NCBI RefSeq assembly: GCF_964340395.1
Contig: NC_135565.1
Location: forward strand, 11,916,742-11,980,741
Reading direction: 5' to 3'
Source of the DNA: Glandiceps talaboti
Taxonomy: Eukaryota > Hemichordata > Enteropneusta > Spengelidae
DNA length: 64,000 bases
The position numbers and the translations under genes are program-made. The stretch's first letter is position 1; the number at the start of each line of letters is the position of its first letter. This document shows positions 1 to 13,889 of this stretch, piece after piece. The notes below the pieces were generated by a model, which did not search any database, was not told the DNA's origin, and saw only the letters and a program-made list of their open reading frames with translations.

Positions 1-1166
<1,166 letters not shown>

Positions 1167-1564
1167 CATTACGGTGTGCATGTGTGTTTGTGAGCGAATT
1201 AAGATATAGGTCAAAAGATTTATACTTTTCACTTTTTCAAACAGATTTTTGCAGAAGGACTTGATGTGTGCTGTGGCAAGGTCATCTATATCGTGATATT
1301 ATTATAAAACTACATCACGAGGTCATACGAAGGACATCTTTGTAGCCATTTTTGTTGCATGACCTACATAGATAGGTCAATGGTCTGTATACTGTTAATA
1401 CTATTTATTTACATGGTCCAACAATTACTATAACGTCCCAGGCGAAAAGTTACAAAGTGCGTTTAATATGAATATTGTTAAGGAAGAAACTGAAAAAGTG
1501 TATCCCAGTGTCTCAGAAAACACTCATTAGGAATATAATGTATGTGACTTTGTTCTGTTGTTTG

Positions 1565-3775
1565 GTTGTATTGTGTGCACTATGGTTGTCGCATTGTACC
1601 TCATTGTATCCCTGTAGCTGTTTTAAATGGCAAACGGTGGTTACTAGCTGTGACTTTCACTGAGGGGTCAACGGTCGGTACTGTGTTTCAGTCTAGTGAT
1701 GAGGATGGTTGTTGTGCTGTATATTGTGTGCACTATGGTTGTTGCATTGTACCTCATAGTATCCCTGTAGCTGTTTTAAATGGCAAACGGTGGTTACTAG
1801 CTGTGACTTTCACTGAGGGGTCAACGGTCAGTATTGTGTTTCAGTCTAGTGATGAGGATGGTTGTTGTGCTGTATATTGTGTGCACTATGGCTGTTCCAT
1901 TGTACCTCATAGTATCCCTGTAGCTGTTTTAAATGGCAAACGGTGGTTACTAGCTGTGACTTTCACTGAGGGGTCAACGGTCGGTACTGTGTTTCAGTCT
2001 AGTGATGAGGATGGTTGTTGTGCTGTATATTGTGTGCACTATGGTTGTTGCATTGTACCTCATAGTATCCCTGTAGCTGTTTTAAATGGCAAACGGTGGT
2101 TACTAGCTGTGACTTTCACTGAGGGGTCAACGGTCGGTACTGTGTTTCAGTCTAGTGATGAGGATGGTTGTTGTGTTGTATATTGTGTGCATTATGGCTG
2201 TTCCATTGTACCTCATAGTATCCCTGTAGCTGTTTTAAATGGCAAACGGTGGTTACTAGCTGTGACTTTCACTGAGGGGTCAACGGTCGGTACTGTGTTT
2301 CAGTCTAGTGATGAGGATGGTTGTTGTGCTGTATATTGTGTGCATTATGGCTGTTCCATTGTACCTCATAGTATCCCTGTAGCTGTTTTAAATGGCAAAC
2401 GGTGGTTACTAGCTGTGACTTTCACTGAGGGGTCAACGGTCGGTACTGTGTTTCAGTCTAGTGATGAGGATGGTTGTTGTGCTGTATATTGTGTGCACTA
2501 TGGCTGTTGCATTGTACCTCATAGTATCCCTGTAGCTGTTTTAAATGGCAAACGGTGGTTACTAGCTGTGACTTTCACTGAGGGGTCAACGGTCGGTACT
2601 GTGTTTCAGTCTAGTGATGAGGATGGTTGTTGTGCTGTATATTGTGTGCACTATGGCTGTTCCATTGTACCTCATAGTATCCCTGTAGCTGTTTTAAATG
2701 GCAAACGGTGGTTACTAGCTGTGACTTTCACTGAGGGGTCAACGGTCAGTATCGTGTTTCAGTCTAGTGATGAGGATGGTTGTTGTGCTGTATATTGTGT
2801 GCACTATGGCTGTTCTATTTTACCTCATAGTATCCCTGTAGCTGTTTTAAATGGCAAACGGTGGTTACTAGCTGTGACTTTCACTGAGGGGTCAACGGTC
2901 GGTACTGTGTTTCAGTCTAGTGATGAGGATGGTTGTTGTGCTGTATATTGTGTGCACTATGGCTGTTCCATTGTACCTCATAGTATCCCTGTAGCTGTTT
3001 TAAATGGCAAACGGTGGTTACTAGCTGTGACTTTCACTGAGGGGTCAACGGTCGGTACTGTGTTTCAGTCTAGTGATGAGGATGGTTGTTGTGTTGTATA
3101 TTGTGTGCATTATGGTTGTTGCATTGTACCTCATAGTATCCCTGTAGCTGTTTTAAATGGCAAACGGTGGTTACTAGCTGTGACTTTCACTGAGGGGTCA
3201 ACGGTCGGTACTGTGTTTCAGTCTAGTGATGAGGATGGTTGTTGTGCTGTATATTGTGTGCACTATGGTTGTTGCATTGTACCTCATAGTATCCCTGTAG
3301 CTGTTTTAAATGGCAAACGGTGGTTACTAGCTGTGACTTTCACTGAGGGGTCAACGGTCAGTATTGTGTTTCAGTCTAGTGATGAGGATGGTTGTTGTGT
3401 TGTATATTGTGTGCATTATGGCTGTTGCATTGTACCTCATAGTATCCCTGTAGCTGTTTTAAATGGCAAACGGTGGTTACTAGCTGTGACTTTCACTGAG
3501 GGGTCAACGGTCGGTACTGTGTTTCAGTCTAGTGATGAGGATGGTTGTTGTGCTGTATATTGTGTGCACTATGGCTATTGCATTGTACCTCATTGTATCC
3601 CTGTAGCTGTTTTAAATGGCAAACGGTGGTTACGAGCTGTGACTTTCACTGAGGGGTCAACGGTCTGTATTGTGTTTCAGTTTAGTGATGAGGATGGTTG
3701 TTGTGTTGTATATTGTGTGCACTATGGTTGTTGCATTGTGCCCCTTAGTATCCCTGTAGCTGTTTTAATTGGAAA
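1565..3775. repeat. 153-bp minisatellite array (array A), about 14 copies
   Basis: Fourteen full direct copies plus a degraded last one, each 153 bp (51 codons). Copies differ at a few recurrent sites: GT/SI, A/V and C/S in the plus-strand frame, with silent CAC/CAT and GGT/GGC changes. Because 153 is divisible by three and the unit lacks a stop in this frame, a stop-free frame of about 760 codons runs through the array. That frame begins at a non-ATG codon and contains no internal methionine, so I treat it as a by-product of amplification. A single diverged copy recurs near 7230-7345. Confidence 0.9.
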
Positions 3776-3910
3776 ACAGAATTACAATAGACAAAAACTG
3801 ATTCCACAAATTACATATTTGAAAGCCACTGTTCATATAAAAATCACCTAAATTTTTATTTTTTGTTTCGTTTCAATTCGTTTCGTTTTGATGCAGCGAT
3901 TGCCATAAAT

Positions 3911-4858
3911 CCTGTCATCCACTTTAACCAAGTCTCAGCTAGTCTGTGTCAGACATAAGCTGGTGACAAATCACTGTCATCCATTTAACCAAGTCTTAGC
4001 TAGTCTGTGTCAGACATAAGCTGGTGACAAATCACTGTCATCCATTTAACCAAGTCTCAGCTAGTCTGTGTCAGACATAAGCTGGTGACAAATCACTGTC
4101 ATCCATTTTAACCAAGTCCCTGCTAGTCTGTGTCAGACATAAGCTGTGACAAATCATTGTCATCCATTTTAACCAAGTCTCAGCTAGTCTGTGTCAGACA
4201 TAAGCTGGTGACAATTCACTGGCATCCATTTTAACCAAGTCTCAGCTAGTCTGTGTCAGACATAAGCTGGTGACAAATCACTGTCATCCATTTTAACCAA
4301 GTCCCTGCTAGTCTGTGTCAGACATAAGCTGTGACAAATCATTGTCATCCATTTTAACCAAGTCTCAGCTAGTCTGTGTCAGACATAAGCTGGTGACAAA
4401 TCACTGTCATCCATTTTAACCAAGTCTCAGCTAGTCTGTGTCAGACATAAACTGGTGACAAATCATTGTCATCCATTTTAACCAAGTCTCAGCTAGTCTG
4501 TGTCAGACAAAAGCTGTAACAAATCAATGTCATCCATTTTAACCAAGTCTCAGCTAGTCTGTGTCAGACATAAGCTGGTGACAAATCACTGCATGTCGTC
4601 CATTTTAACCAAGTCCCTGCTAGTCTGTGTCAGACATAAGCTGTGAGAAATCATTGTCATCCATTTTAACCAAGTCTCAGCTAGTCTGTGTCAGACATAA
4701 GCTGGTGACAAATCACTGTCGTCCATTTTAACCAAGTCTCAGCTAGTCTGGGTCAGACATAAGCTGGTGACAAATCAATGTCATCCATCTTAACCAAGTC
4801 TCAGCTAGTCTGTGTCAGACATAAGCTGGTGACAAATCACTGCCACTGCCATCCATTT
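3911..4858. repeat. 62-bp minisatellite array (array B), about 15 copies
   Basis: Direct repeats of about 62 bp, each containing the core GTGTCAGACATAAGCTG and a TTTAACCAAGTC block. Small indels give copies of 59-66 bp. The array directly precedes the 94-bp array, and one diverged unit reappears just beyond it at about 7141-7222. Confidence 0.9.
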
Positions 4859-7140
4859 ATCTAAGACAGGTAACACCTCTGTGAGGATGGCCACACAACT
4901 CAGACCTTTTAAATATGTACTGTGTAGGGAGAATCAATAAAGAGGGTTTTGTGGTGTGAGGGTCAGCAATCTCTAATAGTTTGGCCACACAACTCAGACC
5001 TTTTAAATATGTACTGTGTAGGGATAGAAAGTAAAGAGGATTTTGTGGTGTGAGGGTCAGCAATCTCTAATACTTTGGCCACACAACTCAGAACTTTAAA
5101 GTATGTACTGCATAGGAATAATTTAGTGTAGAGGTACTGTGGTGTGACGGTCAACAATCTCTATGAGGATGCCATGGCCACACAACTCAGAACTTTAAAA
5201 CATGTACTGTGTAGGGAGAAACAATAAAGAGGGTTTTGTGGTGTGAGGGTCGCGATATCAGCAATCTCTAATAGTTTGGCCACACAACTCACAACTTTAA
5301 AATATGCACTGTGTAGGGATAAAAAGTAAAGAGGGTTTTGTGGTGTGACGGTCAGCAATCTCTAATAGTTTGGCCACACAACTCAGACCTTTTAAATATG
5401 TACTGTGTAGGGATAATTTAGTGTATAGGTACTGTGGTGTGACGGTCAGCAATCTCTATGAGGATGGCTACACAACTCACACCTTTTAAACATGTACTGT
5501 GTAGGGATAAAAAGTAAAGAGGGTTTTGTGGTGTGAGGGTCAGCAATCTCTAATAGTTTGGCCACACAACTCAGAACATTTAAATATGTACTGTGTAGGG
5601 ATAATTTAGTGTAGCGGTACTGTGGTGTGATGGTCAGCAATCTCTATGAGGATGGCCACACAACTCAGACCTTTTAAATATGTACTGTGTAGGGATAAAA
5701 AGTAAAGAGGGTTTTGTGGTGTGAGGGTCAGCAATCTCTAATAGTTTGGCCACACAACTCAGACCTGTAAAATATGTAATGTGTAGGAATAATTTAGTGT
5801 AGAGGTACTGTGGTGTGACGGTCAACAATCTCTATGAGGATGGCCACACAACTCAGACCTTTTAAATATGTACTGCGAAGGGATAAAAAGTAAAGACGGT
5901 TTTGTGGTGTGAGGGTCAGCAATCTCTAATAGTTTGGCCACACAACTCAGAACATTTAAATATGTACTGTGTAGGGATAATTTAGTGTAGAGGTACTGTG
6001 GTGTGACGGTCAACAATCTCTATGAGGATGCCATGGCCACACAACTCAGAACTTTTAAATATGTACTGCGAAGGGATAAAAAGTAAAGAGGGTTTTGTGG
6101 TGTGAGGGTCAGCAATCTCTAATACTTTGGCCACACAACTCAGAACTTTAAAGTATGTACTGCATAGGAATAATTTAGTGTAGAGGTACTGTGGTGTGAC
6201 GGTCAACAATCTCTATGAGGATGCCATGGCCACACAACTCAGAACTTTAAAACATGCACTGTGTAGGGAGAAACAATAAAGAGGGTTTTGTGGTGTGACG
6301 GTCAGCAATCTCTAATAGTTTGGCCACACAACTCAGACCTTTTAAATATGTACTGTGTAGGGATAATTTAGTGTATAGGTACTGTGGTGTGACGGTCAGC
6401 AATCTCTATGAGGATGGCTACACAACTCACACCTTTTAAACATGTACTGTGTAGGGATAAAAAGTAAAGAGGGTTTTGTGGTGTGAGGGTCAGCAATCTC
6501 TAATAGTTTGGCCACACAACTCAGAACATTTAAATATGTACTGTGTAGGGATAATTTAGTGTAGCGGTACTGTGGTGTGACGGTCAACAATCTCTATGAG
6601 GATGGCCACACAACTCAGACCTTTTAAATATGTACTGCGAAGGGATAAAAAGTAAAGAGGGTTTTGTGGTGTGAGGGTCAGCAATCTCTAATAGTTTGGC
6701 CACACAACTCAGACCTGTAAAATATGTAATGTGTAGGAATAATTTAGTGTAGAGGTACTGTGGTGTGAGGGTCAACAATCTCTATGAGGATGGCCACACA
6801 ACTCAGACCTTTTAAATATGTACTGCGAAGGGATAAAAAGTAAAGAGGGTTTTGTGGTGTGAGGGTCAGCAATCTCTAATAGTTTGGCCACACAACTCAG
6901 AACATTTAAATATGTACTGTGTAGGGATAATTTAGTGTAGCGGTACTGTGGTGTGACGGTCAGCAATCTCTATGAGGATGGCCACACAACTCAGACCTTT
7001 TAAATATGTACTGTGTAGGGATAAAAGTAAAGAGGGTTTTGTGGTGTGAGGGTCAGCAATCTCTAATAGTTTGGCCACACAACTCAGACCTGTAAAATAT
7101 GTACTGTGTATAGGGATATAAAGTGTAGAGGGTTTTGTGG
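4859..7140. repeat. 94-bp satellite array (array C) with 188-bp higher-order period
   Basis: About 24 direct copies of a roughly 94-bp unit with the core GGCCACACAACTCAGA. Two unit types alternate: one carries CTAATAGTTT before the core and AAAGAGGGTTTTG after it, the other CTATGAGGAT and TTTAGTGTAGAGG. This gives a 188-bp dimer period, visible as equivalent minus-strand frames at 5446, 5634 and 5822 and again at 6396, 6584 and 6772. The two triplets are about 950 bp apart, so a larger block was also duplicated. The short minus-strand frames here are by-products. Confidence 0.9.
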
Positions 7141-7345
7141 TGTGTCTGTGTCAGACATAAGCTGTTGACAGATCACCATCATCAATTTTAACCAAGTGTC
7201 AGGTAGTATTTGTCAGACACATAATGTTGTTCTATTCTACCATACCTCATAGTATATGTAGTTATTTGAAGTGGCAATTTGCATCAAATATGTGACCTCC
7301 ACGAATAGGTTAACTGTCAGTATGAGTGTGTTTCAATGTAGTGAT
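7141..7345. repeat. Single diverged copies of the 62-bp then 153-bp units
   Basis: Directly after array C, 7141-7222 matches the 62-bp unit (GTGTCAGACATAAGCTG is conserved). Positions 7230-7345 match the 153-bp unit with many substitutions: ACCTCATAGTAT, then GTGGCAA, then GTCAGTATGAGTGTGTTTCA. Both are in the same orientation as the arrays. Confidence 0.75.
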
Positions 7346-7631
7346 CTCTTGGTTCTATTAATAATGTATGGGGTAATGTTACTGTGCGGAATATATCTCC
7401 AGAGAGCTAACATACATTCAAGGTCAGTCCAGTGGATAGAACACATTGCTACAGTCCTTGTATAAATATACTCTGAAGAGAAAAATAGAGAAGTACATTT
7501 GTTCTACAACTGGATTTGAGAACAATGCACATCTCCTCAAATTGTCAAAAGCTTAAAAACATTCTTTTCCGCTAATACAACCATTCGTTACATAATGGTT
7601 TTCAATTCGACTTGAAACAGTTTATATTTAA

Positions 7632-7830
7632 CTGGTCAATACCAAATGTCTTGATATACAAAAGATTGCCACCTTATTTACATATCAAGCACGGGTCAAT
7701 ACCAAATGTCTTGATAAACAAGAGAATGCCATCTTATTTACATGTCATATTAATTTAAGCACTAGTCAATACCAAATGTTTTGATATACAAAAGATTGCC
7801 ATCTTATTTACATATCATATTCATTTTAGC
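7632..7830. repeat. Three-copy direct repeat, about 60-70 bp
   Basis: The block GTCAATACCAAATGT.TTGATA followed by GCCA(C/T)CTTATTTACAT starts near 7634, 7694 and 7764. Spacer lengths differ. The sequence from 7346 to here and from 7831 to 8499 shows nothing else that I recognise. Confidence 0.8.
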
Positions 7831-8499
7831 AATCACCCTTTATTGTTTTCTCTTTATTATAGACCTTGAGGAGCATGGAGATGTTACTCATAAGGGAACT
7901 AGGTGAAAATGCATAAGCAACGGTCATAGACCTTGACAACAGTTCCAAAGTGTAGATGAACGACGAAGACGAGATGGAATAAACATTGAATTCTCTATTT
8001 TCTCTTGTTTAACCAATGTCTGTGTCACACACAAGCTAATCACATTGACGTCCATTCTGCTAACCGAATATCGGCTTATATATGTCATGCACACAATGTA
8101 CATTGTGTATTGTTAGTATGCACACTACGAACTTTCGTGATAGATCTTAATAGTTGTTACAGATGGATATAATTTCTATATTTTCACCATTACAGTTGCT
8201 CTAAAATATGTCCATCAAACGAACACTATTGTTGCCTGGCCCTAGTGTTCCTCTTTGATTTGTCAACATTTTATAAAAAAAAATTGAGTTATTAGAACAG
8301 TTTTGCTTGTCATAAATAAAATGTATATGTCGTCCTTGTTACAACCATATATGTAACACATTGCTATTTTTATTTACAATGATATACACATTGCTATTTG
8401 TATATTCACAAAGACACAATTACGAAATTTGAAGCTACAACATTGCACTTTTTGACTTTCTGCGATAATATCTATATTCGTCTGAAAGTTTAACATTTT

Positions 8500-8905
8500 G
8501 AATAAAAGATTAGGGAGAGCCTTCCCCGACAAAGAGATTTTTATATGATAACAATCTAAAATCGGACATTTAATAAAAAACTTAAAGATATTGAGAGAGG
8601 GCTTCCCACAACGAAGCGTTTCTATCTAATATTATCGACAATATCAGCTAAATATCTAACACTTTGAATATCTTTTTGACTGACTACTCAGATGAGGGCG
8701 GGCTTTTCCCGACCGACAAAGCGTTTTTATTCGACAGTATCGTCTAAAAATCGAACCCTTTGAATGACTTACACAGATTTGAGGTTGAGGTCTGGCCTTC
8801 CACGACAAAGAGTTTTTATCCGATAGTATCATCTAAAAATCTAATATTGTTAAAAACTTAGACTACACAGAAGATAGAGGGTATTTCCCGACAAGATTTT
8901 CTGTA
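8500..8905. repeat. Degenerate tandem repeat of about 90 bp, five copies
   Basis: Five decayed copies of a block running from a purine-rich GAGGG segment through TTCCCGACAAAG and TTTTTAT to TCTAAAAATC, beginning near 8505, 8593, 8692, 8781 and 8871. They are old and well diverged. Confidence 0.65.
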
Positions 8906-9128
8906 ACCATCGTAAATATTTTACCTTTATCGATAATCCGGTCATGAAATTTTGTGCAATGTCGCGCTTGCATGAGTTCAGCATTCCCGTTAATTTCTTT
9001 TATCTCACAGGTTGCAGTATAGAGAATGCAAGTATTAAATAAGTAATCAAAACAATGCTTCTGTTTTTACTTGTATCCTATACTTCCAGTCTACTTCTGT
9101 TTGTTATGTCGACAGCTTTTTTGTTAGT

Positions 9129-9224
9129 CTGTAAGGTACGCCGTGACGGGACGCCCTCACACATCGGCCAAACCCTCCTTGAGAGGAGGTCGGTAAGGGC
9201 AGAACGTCACGACGTATCTTACAG
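9129..9224. other. Strong 96-nt hairpin, GC-rich, function unknown
   Basis: The arms 9129-9148 and 9205-9224 pair over 20 positions with one G-U and one C/A mismatch when read as plus-strand RNA. Inside, GCCCT (9153-9157) pairs with AGGGC (9196-9200), and CCTCCT/AGGAGG closes a TGAG loop. The element is clearly richer in G and C than its surroundings. It could be a short foldback transposon or a structured RNA. I do not recognise a ribozyme, tRNA or snRNA in it, and no poly-T terminator pattern decides the strand. Confidence 0.6.
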
Positions 9225-10564
9225 TCTACTTTTTTGTGTGTAACATTCATCAGGAAATCGTTTTTTCAAAATAACGTGAGTTCTATTCGTGGTCGTATGC
9301 ATGTAGGTACAGTGATGCACTCAATATCTATTGGGATCGTGTCCGTAGAGTGACGCTGTCTGGTAAATGTGGACTATATGGCGTAAATCATCACTTATAT
9401 TGACACCAAATGTCCATTTTAAAAGATAAAAAAATGAACATGTGGAAAGGGGACTAACATTATTTTCTGAAGTCATTACTAGAGGGCGCTACACTAGGAG
9501 AAATGTTTTCTTGATTTCATTGAATTTCTTTGGGATGTTATCATACAGTCGTTGGTGGCGCTGTTTATAAGAAAAATAATTGCGATCATTTCATTTGAAT
9601 TCATTTTTGTTTTCCACTTACTCTCGGCTATTCAGCTCACCACTGATGGATCGCTTGTTGGCCGGGGTAGACTGGTGGTGGATAGTCTTAGTAACCGAGA
9701 CTGTATACACAGTTGCCACTTGGACAACCAACACAAATGTGTTCGCTTTAAGTGGTTGCCATTACCAAAAACCTTAGACAATCCGGACAATAATGTGATG
9801 TAATGCTACACGTGACCTATGAAAAAACTGGTGAGGTATATGAGCCAATTAGTTTTTATACCTATATTTGATTCAATACAAATTCTGCAATGTTCAGAGT
9901 ATCATATCGGATATGTAATAGGTATTCTCTGTTACATACACACATATGAATGTCAGTATGATCTTCTCGAACAAGAATGTGCATGAGTCATAAATGACAT
10001 ATTCTTATTAATAATACGTCTGGACATATTGTTCGTAACAGGGGACATATACTCATGAATGTTTGCACTCCCACACATAAATATCCCGAACAAGAATATG
10101 TATGAGTTATACAAACATATTCTTATTCATAATACTATTCCAGCGTATTCAGGCTTCCATATTGGGTTTGCCTAAATATTCTTTGCAAAATACTTTAGGG
10201 AATATGAGAATGAATATGTATGTCAATTTACCCAACATATTCACTTTAAAATACTACGCATATGTAATATTCCGAAATATTCCGTAATATTCACACTGGC
10301 ATACGTAAGCATACAGAGATATAAGAATATTTCAGCATACTTCTGGCATACATAAAGTATTGCTGACATATGCTTGTTCGCATAGTACTGAATATGCAGC
10401 ATTTGGTGCAGTGTTTACTCCGTACAACCATGACAACAAACAGTACATAGAAATGTGGGATACGCCAAACGTAGACAAATATATATGCATTAATCTCATT
10501 AAATAAAAAATCTAAATAATAATTAGAATTATTCATGACCTAAGTTATCCATTTTGTACAGTTG

Positions 10565-10580
10565 TCTGTGTCTTTCCGTC

Positions 10581-10629
<49 letters not shown>

Positions 10630-10634
10630 GTGTG

Positions 10635-10665
<31 letters not shown>

Positions 10666-10672
10666 GTGTCTG
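10565..10672. repeat. (TCTG)n microsatellite
   Basis: A run of TCTG tetranucleotides interrupted once by TGTGTGTG and once by a TTTG unit, followed by a (GTCC)n tail. Confidence 0.9.
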
Positions 10673-10819
10673 ACCGTCCGTCCGTCCGCATACATGCATG
10701 CGTCCAAACAGGTATGATCACTTTTCCCAAATGATAAAATTAATACATTCACCTTATTAATACAGATATTAAAACAATTTACCTACTTAGAATTTAATGA
10801 AGATCTTTTGTACAACCTT

Positions 10820-11059
10820 ATGTATGTATATATGTGTGTGTATGTATGTATGTATGTATGTATGTATGTATGTATGTATGTATGTATGTATGTGTGTATG
10901 TATGTGTGTATGTATGTATGTATGTATGTATGTATGTATGTCTTTCTTTTGAAAAAGAATCTTTATTCGAAACGTCGGATTTTACATCTATTTATACGGA
11001 CTGACTTACAAGTTCCATATGTATTGCTATGTATGTATGTATGTATGTATGTATGTGTG

Positions 11060-11092
<33 letters not shown>
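10820..11092. repeat. (TATG)n microsatellites, two blocks
   Basis: Two TATG tetranucleotide tracts, about 10820-10942 and 11031-11092, separated by about 90 bp of unique sequence. Confidence 0.9.
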
Positions 11093-13889
11093 CAAACAAA
11101 CATTCTGATGAGCTGTCAATCAAACTACCCAGTTGGTATTGAAAGACAGTAATTGGTGGAGCGGATGAGAGGTGTCTCAGATAAATTGCATGACATGATA
11201 TATCTTCCTCTAGATACATGAACAGTCAAACTACATCTGAAGACTGCAGTGCTGACGCATTTCTAGTTTTCCATCTATTGGTGAGTGAAAACATATCTCT
11301 GACTTAATTCGATATTTCTTATATGTGATGTAACACTCTATTTGTTTTGTAAAAGTAGTACAGTTTGCGACGAAAACGAAATTAATCTTAAAGAAAAATA
11401 TTTTTTTTTAATTCTCAATTTCTTTTTGATTATAATGTTACAATGTCTTATCACACCGTTACTCTAACAACGTATATTGTAAGGACGACCGAAAGCCACG
11501 TTAAGAAAATTGACAAAATACACCATCGAAGGCTTTCTTGTTTTGGTAAATCAATATTAGGCCTATAAAAAATTGTTCGGTTCCGGGTTATCCGACCACA
11601 CCTAATTTTTCACGCCCACCCTAAACTTTTGTTACGTATTCTCGAGAAATAAATAATAAAATCGCGAAAATTGTGACGTCTCGCAAGAAATAACTGACAT
11701 TAACTTATAAGACAATATAAAACTTTTCTTCCAATCTGTATTAGCTGTACATCCTATGAGAAGAAACAATAACACAGAGGCCATACGGAAAACAACGGAA
11801 ACATAACTACCTGAACTAGACATTCACATGTGATATATATAATTTTTTTGCTAGGCCTTATTGATAATTTCATCGTCAAATTTTAATTTACAAAGACTTT
11901 CATAAAATCTACATTTGTGAGATGACATGCAGTCTATTAGTCACATATATTGTTTTACCCACGATATGTACCTATTCGTCTCGTTCCATTTTTCAAACAC
12001 TCCTAGATAACGAGATTCATTTATTAAGAATTCGAGTGGTTTCAAACTTGTTCGCCGGCACAGTGAACTGTACATCAACTTACTCGTAAAAGATTGACAA
12101 CGGTGGATGCGCTGCCTCGATTGAAATTTAGTTTTTAGTTTTACACCTTCTCTGTGGTAAACTGTCAGTTTTAAAAACATGTCTATACGTGGAACAATCT
12201 CTAACAATATCTCGATATTCATTTTTTGAAATAATCAATTTATAGCGAGTTAGTATATTATAAAAGAGTAATGAGAGAGTTGTGTAGCCAGCGCTCCTAG
12301 AAAGAAAAACAACCTTTAGTCTTAGTACTGAAGCGTGCATGTTACAATGGTAATGGGCGGGAAGCTTCAAGAAAGTTGACGTTGGCAACAAAATATATTA
12401 TGTTTATAGACTTGAATTCACGACGGACAAAAACTGCTCAAACTAGAAACCTTAAGTCACATACTATTATGACAGGACACGACATTATTCACAAAGTATC
12501 TTTAATACCTAAGAACGTGAAGTACAACATCCCCCCCCCCACCACCTCCACCTCCCATTACTAAGTTACATTTCGTTTAAGTGGCACATCAAATACCAAA
12601 TGCTAATAAAATAAAGGATGAAATAAGTTACGTAAAAAGTTATGGATATAATTTTTCTAACCTCTCCTTATACTAACACATAATCAAATACGTAGTAACC
12701 ATAGATTGCAACATTTCTCTCTGGTCCACTGAAAAACTTAGTAATAGACCCACCTTCACATTGCAGTCGAAACACTACCTTCTAATTAACTTATATATTG
12801 TTTAGTCATCACTATACTTTCAATTTCTCTGAGAAACACCCATCATTATACCATGCACACGCCAAGTTAACGGAAAATTTGGAACATATATTCTGGTCGT
12901 TGTCATGACAACGCGCGTCTATGTCACAAGAATTCGTGTCTACACCACTGGTTCTGCTGTGTTAGAAATATGAGACAAAACTTTCAAAATTACTATTACA
13001 TTCCCCCTGATTTTGCACTGATGTTACTGGACCTGATATAATTATGTTATTCATACTCTTGCGATTGACCTAAGGGTTGTCAGTACAAGTCGCTAGACGA
13101 GTAGTGACAAAGCCCCCCCCCCCTTAGGTCACTCGTATTTTCCTTGGCTGAACGAAGAAACATATTGGCGAACAACACCTAAATATCCAGTATATCAGTC
13201 TGACACAAACACGTTGCATAAATGATAATGAAAACTTCATTGGGACCTACAGCCCGAAATTTGGTTTACTTGATTGTTTAGTTATCTACGTTAGACTCAC
13301 TACATTAATTTGTAAATTGTTATACTGTGTACAGTTGTAGATAAGTTTATATAGATAAGTTTATATATTTTGTACATGTTTCTGGCAACGCATATTATCA
13401 TTATTGATGATTTTGTGATTTGGCCAAGCCTGTACGATGCTGAGGTTTCACAACCACACAGTCGGAAGACAAAGATCCAACGCATACGAACGGGCCAGGG
13501 TACAGGTGTTTTAGAATGATCACAAGCGTCCCCTCGACTCTCTAATCATACATCAAGTCGATGTAAGGTAATGATCGCAGTCAGATAAGTGCAAAGGAGG
13601 CAGGAAATGCACGGGACAGCTCTCACAGCTCACCCTGTGTCTGCTATTACCACAGGAGAAGCCCACACAAAAACTGCCATCATGGCATCATGCCATTTGA
13701 TAACAATATTCTCGTGATATTGTCATTTAGTCACAAACAAACAAGTGACGAGGGCCTAACATCCATTTATGATTATTATAACAAAGGGCAAATTACACCA
13801 GCCTAAGGTATCCCTACTATAGCTAAGCATATCTAATTTGAATTTCTTTATCCTATTTACAGATATTGATCCGTAGAATTTCACCAAAC

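Larger units (their letters stand above)
9225..13862. other. Gene-free stretch with microsatellites
   Basis: No convincing exon. It contains two roughly 60-bp direct copies of a block with inverted ends (AGAATATGT...ACATATTCT) at about 9966-10030 and 10085-10145, and the microsatellites listed separately. Homopolymer C runs occur near 12531 and 13115. The rest is unstructured AT-rich sequence. Confidence 0.5.

Noticed and set aside
1566-3851. A 761-codon open frame as a protein-coding gene
   Set aside because: It starts at a non-ATG codon, has no internal methionine, and consists entirely of a 153-bp tandem repeat that also occurs as a decayed single copy elsewhere.
4857-6966. Minus-strand 64-aa frames as a family of small genes
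   Set aside because: They recur every 188 bp because they read through the satellite array and vary exactly with its unit types.
3911-7140. Regularly spaced repeats as a CRISPR array
   Set aside because: The whole 62- and 94-bp units repeat, with no unique spacers between short repeats, and the DNA is animal.
9552-9803. Possible PAN/apple-domain exon (NRDCIHSCHLDNQHKC after an acceptor-like TATTCAG)
   Set aside because: No ATG, no good donor at the end and no partner exon nearby. The Cys pattern alone is too weak.
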